DNA from: Priapulus caudatus
Taxonomy: Eukaryota; Priapulida; Priapulimorpha; Priapulimorphida; Priapulidae
Length of the DNA: 25,933 nt
Assembly (NCBI RefSeq): GCF_000485595.1
Contig: NW_014577370.1
Span: forward strand, 375,115-401,047
Direction of reading: 5' to 3'
Part shown: piece by piece, positions 18,991 through 25,933 of the stretch
Layout: each line of letters starts with the position of its first letter
Numbering within the stretch: the stretch's first letter is position 1
The notes under the pieces: generated by a model
Told to the model about the DNA's origin: nothing
What the model saw: only the letters and a program-made list of their open reading frames with translations
Database searches by the model: none
Translations under genes and position numbers: made by a program

Positions 18991-19985
18991 GAGGGAAGAC
19001 GTGACAGGCGGAGGTGGGGCGGTGGCGGGACGTTGGCGGGACGGAAGGAGGGGGTATTTGCACGAGCCGCCGACACCGCCGTATGACCTGCTGCATGGCC
19101 GTCGCGCCTACGTGATCGCGATCACGATCATCATGGCGAGTGGCTATCGATGTCAGCGATGCACCGGTGGCGCCGTGTAACGTCAGCCGGTGTCGGTAAA
19201 CAGCGATGACGCGCGCACCGCCGCACCGCTCGGTCGGCTCCTCCACTCTCCATCCCTCCGTCGGGCGGCTGCTGTTGACACGACTCTTTAGCGGAGTTTG
19301 CGCTCGCGAGGCGGCCGTAGCGAAGCCCTACGCTGATTCACTTTGTCGCTCACTCGATACGAAATTCGCCGGCTGCGACGGATCGGGTTTGCCTGCGTAC
19401 GTGCGTGCGTGGTCGTGCACCGCCACCCACGGGGTTGTGGGAAAGGCATGACTGCGTACGTGCGTGCGTGCGTGCATGCGTGCGTGCGATTGCGTGCGCG
19501 AACCACCCAAGAGTGTGTGGCGAGTATGGGTGACTACGTTCGCGCGCGTGTAAGGAGTAGGTTTGGCGGGCAAAGGATAGATGGGATAGAGCGATATTAT
19601 AGGTGACTTTCGAATGAGACCATGTAATCTCTGGGAAGAGAGTCGAAATAAGTCAATACATCTCATGTAACACGTACTTAGCTCGCTCGTTGTGATTCGC
19701 GCGACGATTCGCGGGCTCGTTCGTGACCATGCAGTCGTTAGATGAACAGGTCCGTAGCTGGGCTGGGGCAGGGGGACACCGCATCGACCGTACATACAGG
19801 TCGTGCACACACGCACGGGGCAGTGGCAATAATACAAGTTTAATAATTGGACACGAATTATGTTTAGTGCAAACACAAAAACTCATACATGAACTCGGAA
19901 AGGGGGAGATACGCTATCTTTCGCGAGTTTGTCCAGAGGGGCGTGTGTACATTGAGATTGTGTTGAAAAGTATTTGAACAGCGCG
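18991..19985. other. GC-rich gene-free stretch
   Basis: The sequence is CG-rich, with CGTGCGTG runs at 19395-19495. No exon, RNA gene or transposon end was recognised. Confidence 0.5.
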
Positions 19986-20204
19986 TACGTAAAAAAATTA
20001 TGAGGAGATATAGCGGACGGGGACTTTGAAAACGTTGGTAGTAAAATACCAACGATAATATAGTATAGTAATAGGATAATACTAGGATCATAATAAAGGA
20101 TAATAATAGTATAGTAATAGGATAGTAATATAGGATAGTATAGTAAAATACGAAAGATAGTTCGTGTTTCTTTACCATATCATTTTATCAGGCGTGTATA
20201 ATAT

Positions 20205-20226
20205 AGATAGATAAATAAATAAATAA

Positions 20227-20264
<38 letters not shown>

Positions 20265-20450
20265 AATGGACGGATGATGGATGATGGGACGGACGGACGG
20301 ACGGACGGACGACGACCGACGGAACGGACGGACGGACGAGCCGGACGACGGATAGATTGATAGATAGATAGTCTATTATATATAAATCTATTATATATAA
20401 CTATCTATCTATCTGTTCGTCCGTCCGTCCGATCGTCCGTCCGTTATTTT
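20205..20450. repeat. Nested microsatellite palindrome (TA, GGAC, GATA / TATC, CGTC)
   Basis: A (TAAA)n and (TA)n run to 20262 is followed by GGAC repeats to 20350, GATAGATAG, a TATATA loop, then CTATCTATC and CGTCCGTC repeats to 20445. The GGAC-GATA and TATC-GTCC blocks are complementary, giving a hairpin inside the larger foldback. Confidence 0.85.
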
Positions 20451-20529
20451 TAATTTCTTTAGCTTTTTGTAATTTGTATTTTTTATATTTAATGTTTTTA
20501 TCTTTTGATTTCTTATATATTTTTTACTG

Positions 20530-20825
20530 TTTGGATGGGATGGGATGGGATGCGGTGCGTGCGGTGCGATGGGATGCGGTGCAATGGGATGGCATGGCAT
20601 GGCCATGTGATCATTGTGATGGCATAGCATGGGAGTTGGCAATGGGATGGCGATGGATGGCATGGATGGGATCCAGGGATGGATGGATGGATGCCAGGGA
20701 TTGGGATGGGATGGGAATGGGATGGGATGGATGGGATGGATGGGATGGGATGGGTGGGATGCGGTGGATGGCATACGCATGGATGGCGATGGAATGGGAA
20801 TGGATGCATGGATGCATCGGATAGA
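20530..20825. repeat. GGGAT/GGATG minisatellite
   Basis: About 290 bp of GGGATGGGATG, GGATGGATGG and GGCATGG units on the plus strand. The Trp/Asp/Gly frames on plus and Ile/His/Pro frames on minus are repeat translation. Confidence 0.92.
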
Positions 20826-21129
20826 TTAGATAGTTAGAATTTCCTTTCAACGCAAGCGGTCACCAGCTGAGTAAGCCACTGATTTCTGCGGGCAACGCCG
20901 AGTATGCCCGCTAGTATAATATATATATATATATATAATATATATATATATATATTTTATTATATCTATCTATCTGGAGGTATTATAGTATACACGCCTG
21001 ATAAAATGATATGGTAAAGGAAGACGAACTATCTTACTACCAAGCGTTTTCAAGTCCCCGTCGGCGTCGCGCCATAAGCTCCTTATGATTTTTTAGCGGC
21101 CTCGCTGATCCTTTTTGCCAGGAGGGGAA

Positions 21130-21213
21130 ACACTGTATATATCATATATATTATATCTATATATAATATATATATATATATATACTATATATATAGAGAG
21201 AGAGAGAGAGAGA

Positions 21214-21296
<83 letters not shown>

Positions 21297-21315
21297 TAGA
21301 TAGATAGATAGATAG
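21130..21315. repeat. (TA)n-(GA)n-(GATA)n compound microsatellite
   Basis: TA-rich sequence runs to about 21194, (GA)n with two AAG slips to about 21291, then GATA repeats to 21315. Confidence 0.95.
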
Positions 21316-21696
21316 GTGTATATGTTATACACTCCTGATTATGATTGGAACGTGTGCCTGCTACAACCAAGTTCCTGCTGTAATCGTGAGGTGTCTGCCG
21401 CCGGCTGTGAGTGACAGCGCACTCATTGCGATAGGTAGTGCTAGATTGGACACGGGCTCGCTATGTGTACCGACATGCCCCACCTCAACACCCCGGTGCG
21501 TAGATAAATACTGCACAGGCACAGGACAGATAAATATAGGCACAGGCACTTGGGCCGTTTCAACAATAACAAGTTAGTGAATAAACATGAGTAACTACGA
21601 ACGTCTTCACGTTTATCTACTCTCGTTCGCCTATCATTGGTAATAATTCCCCGTAAATACTGTTCAAATGCTCCTCTACAACATACAACATACGAT

Positions 21697-21809
21697 CTCA
21701 CCGCACGCACGCCACTGTTATGTGTACAAACTCGCAGAAAGATGAATATATATACTCACAGAACTCGACCTTTCTGCGAGTTTGTGCACAGTGGCGTGCG
21801 TGCAATGAG
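21697..21809. repeat. Inverted repeat around GCACGCACGCCACTGT
   Basis: The left arm 21703-21741 and right arm 21770-21803 match over 34 bases apart from a 5-base insertion in the left arm. They share GCACGCACGCCACTGT and ACAAACTCGCAGAAAG. The 28-bp loop is AT-rich. The right arm runs directly into the 31-bp minisatellite at 21814. Confidence 0.8.
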
Positions 21810-21813
21810 AAGC

Positions 21814-21934
21814 ATTTACGTGGAACGACATTTACGTGGATACATGGACGCAGAGACGACATTTACGTGGAGACATGGACGCAGAGACGACATTTACGTG
21901 GAGACATGGACGCAGAGGCGACATTTACGTGGAA
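21814..21934. repeat. 31-bp minisatellite, about 3.5 copies
   Basis: CGACATTTACGTGGA recurs at 21826, 21857, 21888 and 21919, exactly 31 bp apart, with nearly identical units containing GACATGGACGCAGAG. A degenerate start lies at 21812. Confidence 0.95.
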
Positions 21935-22740
21935 TTATTAGTCGATAGAGAATACATAAACATTAAGACTGAGAGTTAAAACAATTCGTGCTTATATTTA
22001 CCATCATTCTATTATTGAAACGGCCTGTGAAACTGAGAGTGTCTGTGATTATTGCAGACAGATTTACGTTTACCTATGTTATCGGGAACAATGTATCATA
22101 ATTAACCTACATTGATTCATCATTGATTGACCGATCATAATTAACCTACTTAACGGTGATAGTCTGCAAACAAATTATATTATAAAAATATTGTAGGCTG
22201 CAGAACAGTTTAATTTTTATGGAGTATACGGACGTAGTTTGCCTTTCCGTTTCTTTTTGTGTATTGCTTGGTTATATATACAATAATTATACTGTCCAAA
22301 TGCCTGTGGTTATATAGGTCAATGCGCGCGGAGGGGTGGGGTGTGTGTACATTTGACCCCGTACGACGTAATCGTTTGAACTGATCACCACTGTTAGAAG
22401 CCATACGCCCGGCGCACACGTGAGTAATTTTACTTGAGTAGCCGGGCTTTATATCGTGCGTGGTTTTCGCAGCTACTAGACGCGTCGCGTCTCATCTTGT
22501 GTGTGTTTGATGGGTGCCGACGACTTAAAAGCGGGGTCTCTTCGCATATTCGCGAGAAGTTTCACGAAAGTAGCGAGTCTCATACCCTGCTAGGTGCAAG
22601 TGCCTGTATGTAGTATGCTTTCACAGTATTTTTTTTTCGTTTTTCTTACCGAAATGCACAAGTATGTACATACGTGCGCACGCGCGCACGCACACACAAA
22701 TGTGAAAGAGTACACACTGCAATAAAAAATTGCATTATTA
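21935..22740. other. Gene-free stretch
   Basis: No exon was recognised. A GACTTAAAAGCG motif at 22523-22534 also occurs near 16494, both in promoter-like surroundings, which may mark related LTR fragments. A short CGCACGCG run lies at 22675-22700. Confidence 0.4.
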
Positions 22741-22747
22741 CGTATCA

Positions 22748-22823
22748 TCAAGAGAGCGTGCATTAATTGAATTAATTACTTGAATTAATAATTTATTGGT
22801 AATGCGTATATATTCTCTCTTGA
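22748..22823. mobile_element. Short TCAAGAGAG inverted-repeat element
   Basis: TCAAGAGAG at the left and CTCTCTTGA at the right bound 76 AT-rich bases. The first seven bases equal those of the TCAAGAG MITE family, and TA follows the right end, but CA rather than TA precedes the left end. It is probably a diverged relative. Confidence 0.45.
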
Positions 22824-22829
22824 TAGTAA

Positions 22830-23420
22830 TACTCTAATGTGCTACAGCAGTGCGACAGCTGCCTTAATATCTGCGATGTCGGTTAATGAATATACTCGGC
22901 ACAATCAGGCATAGGCGATTCTCTCGCATTGTGATGTTGTCGGGTACGTGATATGAATGAAGGCAGCACGAAGCTGCTCCTAATCCGCAGGTGATGCCTA
23001 TTATAGACCCCCATTATTATTATCCCCTCCATGGCTCGTAGTTCATCTGACAGCGACGTATGGTCGTGTGTTACAGTACTCTAGTAGGTTTACACATAAC
23101 AAGCGAGGAATGGTCTGTCGCCCGCTGAAAGGGCCAGGCAAGCAGCAAGGCAAGTAGCAAGGCAAGTAGCAAGGCTCAGCTATGCTGGGATTGTCCACTG
23201 ATGCTTATATGTGTAGCTAGGTTAGGTTAGGTTAGGTATGTGGATCACTGTACGGGTCAGGCATGCAGTCAGCATACACGCGTAGGTGCCTGCAGTACCT
23301 GCGGGTCAGTTAGTACTTACCAACGTCAGGTCTGGCGCTTTAATGGTTATTTCACCTTTGCCGCGAGTCACGCAATTTCGGTCATGAAATGTTTCGTAGC
23401 GTACCATAGCAAATGGCGTC
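22830..23420. other. Gene-free stretch with two small tandem arrays
   Basis: Three units of the 12-mer GGCAAGYAGCAA lie at 23137-23172, and four TAGGT units lie at 23218-23237. No exon was recognised. Confidence 0.6.
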
Positions 23421-23424
23421 GTAC

Positions 23425-23511
23425 GTATACATCAGGAGTAGATAAAGGGATAAAGATAAAGATAAAGGATAAAGGATAAGGATAAAGTCCCTTTATCTAC
23501 TCCTGGTATAC
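23425..23511. repeat. Inverted repeat with GATAAA core
   Basis: The arms 23425-23450 and 23488-23511 pair over 24 bases apart from a 2-base insertion, sharing CAGGAGTAGATAAAGGGA. The core is GATAAA/GGATAA tandem repeat. It may be a very small MITE or a repeat-expanded palindrome. Confidence 0.75.
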
Positions 23512-24048
23512 ATGTAACTATATCTGCCCTGCCGTACTCACGCCCGGGTATCTGTGCACATGGGGTGGACCTAAAAATAGCATAAAACTGTAGTCGTTAG
23601 CAAAGCTTAGCTTGATCGGTACAGTTTAGAAGTGCCGGATGACTCCGTGCGCGATGCCGGTTAACTGTATCATCCCTTGCCAAAAATATTGGCCGCACGA
23701 CCTCCGCACGCGGAACCCTTCTCTCTCCCGTGTCCATCCACGATGTCGACACCGATAGATTTTCCATCCATCCACGCAAACCTCGGCATCGATAACCTGT
23801 TATAGAGATTCCTGCCCTTCTCTCCCTCCCCTTAGTGCATGATTACATCGGCTTTCTCAGTCTCGGGTCACGCTCGATTCCAGCAGTAACGTCGATTGGA
23901 TGTGAACCGACCCTAACGTTAATCACGACAGCCATGTTTGGGCCGCCGGGCAACGGCGTGTGGAGTAGTATCAGTCCGCTCGTTCTACAGTGCTATCAGA
24001 TCATCGTGGGTTGACCATAAGTTTATTATAGACAGTAAATGCGTACAT

Positions 24049-24087
24049 TATCAAGAGCAACTGTTCTCAACTTATCAAGAGCAACTA
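24049..24087. repeat. Direct repeat TTATCAAGAGCAACT
   Basis: TTATCAAGAGCAACT occurs at 24049-24063 and 24073-24087, 24 bp apart. It shares the TATCAAGAG start with the local MITE family, so the two may be decayed ends. Confidence 0.6.
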
Positions 24088-24249
24088 TATAGTTCGTGCG
24101 GAAAACGTACGTGTCTCCTCCGGTTTAACCACGGAGACCGGAGTGTGGAGTCTACACCAATTACCTCTCATCCCAAAAAAGCAGTTATAGCTAGGTCTCT
24201 CTTGTGTCTTAATGAAAACATACCATATATTTGTATCTTATTCGTTATA

Positions 24250-24289
24250 TCAAGAGCTAATAATACCTTATTATTATTACTAGCTCTTG
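24250..24289. mobile_element. 40-bp palindromic TCAAGAG-family remnant
   Basis: The left end is the full 18-bp TCAAGAGCTAATAATACC preceded by TA. The right end TAGCTCTTGG is followed by TTA. Only a TTATTATTAC spacer remains between them, so the element is little more than its two ends. Confidence 0.75.
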
Positions 24290-24780
24290 GTTATATGTGC
24301 CTATCGGGTATATTGTTTATGCTGTTTGCATTCGGTTGGCCCTCTCCACCGATAATTTCTAACGTTATCTTCCTTTCCCGTTTCGTTACGCTTCTGTGAT
24401 GTAATGTCATCTTCGACGCTGCGAATGTGCATTCTATATATATATATATGTGTGGGTGACATGCTCACCTGGCCCCGCGGCTGTGCTTGTCAATCATATT
24501 CGGCAGGTATAATCAGTGCGTCGTGCGCGCGCGTGTGTGTATTGATCGGTCGCGTGCATGGGCGCCGTGGTGGGCGTATGCTGCCGCGCTACTATTAGTA
24601 TTAGCTGAGAGGGCTTACATTACCGTGTACATGTACATGGTGCGGCGTGTGAGCATCATCAGTGGCAGTAGCCCCGCTGATGTAGTTACACTATTATTGT
24701 ATACAATGTATATACGGTATTATTTACAGCATTATTGTTGCGAAGCAGTTAGGCTTAGATACAAATATCAGGATATTTTT

Positions 24781-25110
24781 TAGCTCACCTTCGCATCGTC
24801 AAGATGAGCTATTGCCATAGGTCGTCGTCCGTCGTACGTCCGTCCGTCCGTCCGTCCGTCCGTCCGTCCGTCCGTCCGTCCGTCCGTCCGTCCGTTAACA
24901 TTTGGCTACGGTCAACGATAACTCAGGAACTCTTTGACTCACATGTTTGGAATTGGGTATAGTTGTTACTGCTATACTCCCATATTGAACGTCCTATTTT
25001 GGAGCACGCCAGTCGACGTACTTTCGAGCCACGGCAATTTTTTGGCAAAAATGGAAATTGCCATTAGTCAGTTCAAGTTCAACGGATTTTGCTCATTTTT
25101 GGTATGTGAA
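24781..25110. repeat. Dispersed repeat with embedded (CCGT)n array
   Basis: AGCTCACCTTCGCATCGTCA and AGATGAGCTATTGCC lead into a CCGT array at about 24833-24895, followed by AACATTTGGCTACGG and unique-looking sequence. AGCTCA/TGAGCT lies as a small palindrome at the start. Elements pairing a GAGCTATTG-like stretch with a CCGTC array are, from memory, common in marine invertebrate genomes. The right boundary is uncertain. Confidence 0.6.
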
Positions 25111-25933
25111 TGAATAAGGGCTAGGGAATTCATAATTCTCGTCCCATATCGCTTTTCACATACATAACTACAATCAAGCTACAATCCAGAGAGATAGGCT
25201 GAAATGTACGCAGTGATTGAAATACAGTCCCATGGAAATGTTTTCGCAAAACCCATTGTAAATAAATGAAAAGCCTGCATGTGAGTGGCACACACCGGCA
25301 GGAGAAAGTTGTTATCACATTCTGACTGAGTGCTTCTTTTTTACATTTTACCAGCCCTGTGTTTCATCCACGCTGTACGCAGCACACCCCGTTACCTACA
25401 TCTTCTCCTAAATGCTATGGATTTACCTTTCATTTTGCCATTCTATACATGTAGACGACGCATTATGTCTATGGAGACGACGCATAACGGTTATGCAAGC
25501 ATTGAAATCTTAATTCATGCCATTATTTTCATAAGCGCGATTAAGATTTTCTCGGGTGAAAGTTACGTCGATAGCCGTCTAGCTCGCACTAGGTCAGCAC
25601 GCCTCTAGAAATCATAGTATATAGCCTACTGAGGCTACCTCATTGTATGCGAGTTGTTCTTACGCAGTCAAGAACGCGTACAATGAGTTGTTCTTACGCA
25701 GTCAAGAGATATAGGGCTCCAGTCTACGCGGGAAAAAACAGAGCCCACTCGGCATGTTGTTTACGCTCTTGAGTCACATGATGGCGATATATATATATAT
25801 ATATACATACACGAGTGCAGCTTTGGTATTTGTGGGGTCACGCAGAGTCGCTGAGTGGCGGAGGCGCGATTACAAGATGGCGCCATAAGCCAGCCAACCA
25901 AAGACACGTGTAGTGACACACCTCCCTGTCTAT
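25111..25933. other. Right end of window, no gene seen
   Basis: No exon was supported. The open frame at 25330-25608 has no recognisable features. A 23-bp direct repeat (GAGTTGTTCTTACGCAGTCA plus AGA) lies at 25651-25673 and 25685-25707, and a short (TA)n run lies near 25789-25804. Confidence 0.5.

Larger units (their letters stand above)
19990..21095. mobile_element. 1.1-kb foldback structure loaded with simple repeats
   Basis: Outer arms pair imperfectly. 20018-20050 and 20155-20206 match the complement of 20985-21065, including CCATATCATTTTATCAGGCG against CGCCTGATAAAATGATATGG, and GACGGGGACTTGAAAACG against its diverged partner. The left arm is split by about 100 bp of AT-rich sequence bounded by AGTAAAATAC at 20040-20049 and 20141-20150. 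The loop carries TAAA, TA, GGAC, GATA and GGGAT repeats. No transposase is present and no target duplication was confirmed. Confidence 0.72.

Noticed and set aside
18411-19246. Minus-strand frames with repeated PFSSRHAVIPPV-like peptides
   Set aside because: They arise from the 76-bp minisatellite, and the repeat shifts frame in each unit.
20409-20850. His/Pro/Ile-rich minus frames and Trp/Gly/Asp-rich plus frames
   Set aside because: They are translation of the GGGAT/GGATG minisatellite.
24833-24895. CRISPR-like array suspicion from regular repeats
   Set aside because: It is a pure CCGT tetranucleotide array without spacers, in an animal-type genome.

Overview
The window looks like nuclear DNA of a metazoan, most likely a non-bilaterian or other marine invertebrate. 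I cannot fix the phylum. The grounds are spliced genes with GT-AG introns, animal-type thrombospondin type-1 (TSP1) and immunoglobulin (Ig) modules, an animal-like cysteine dioxygenase exon, short interstitial TTAGGG-type repeats, and many microsatellites and small inverted-repeat elements. Nothing prokaryotic or viral was recognised.

Positions 453-7389 (minus strand) hold the best-supported gene. Ten exons can be joined with no in-frame stop and with matching phases at every junction (1377 nt, 459 codons). They encode a signal peptide, a Tyr/Gln/Gly-rich linker, four six-cysteine TSP1 repeats, one Ig domain and the first half of a second Ig domain. The 3' end lies beyond position 1. One intron appears to use a GC donor. 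The introns carry a roughly 31-bp minisatellite, a Z-DNA-prone CA/CG block and small DNA-transposon remnants.

Positions 7400-10213 separate this gene from a divergent one. They contain an alternating CA/CG stretch, two irregular (GA)n blocks that together span about 1.2 kb, and an AT-rich stretch.

Positions 10214-10404 (plus strand) are the first coding exon of a cysteine dioxygenase type 1 (CDO1) homologue, ending in a good splice donor. No later CDO1 exon was found downstream, so the rest is probably outside the window or the copy is broken.

From 10.4 kb to the end no convincing coding exon was seen. The stretch is filled with non-autonomous elements: two MITE-like elements with 9-bp target duplications, a TA-flanked TCAAGAG family, inverted repeats with simple-repeat cores, a 1.1-kb foldback structure, minisatellites of 76, 31 and 12 bp, and a (CCGT)n-bearing dispersed repeat. 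The two genes show no obvious functional link: one encodes a secreted or cell-surface adhesion-type protein and the other a cytosolic enzyme of cysteine and taurine metabolism. All calls were made by eye, without database searches.
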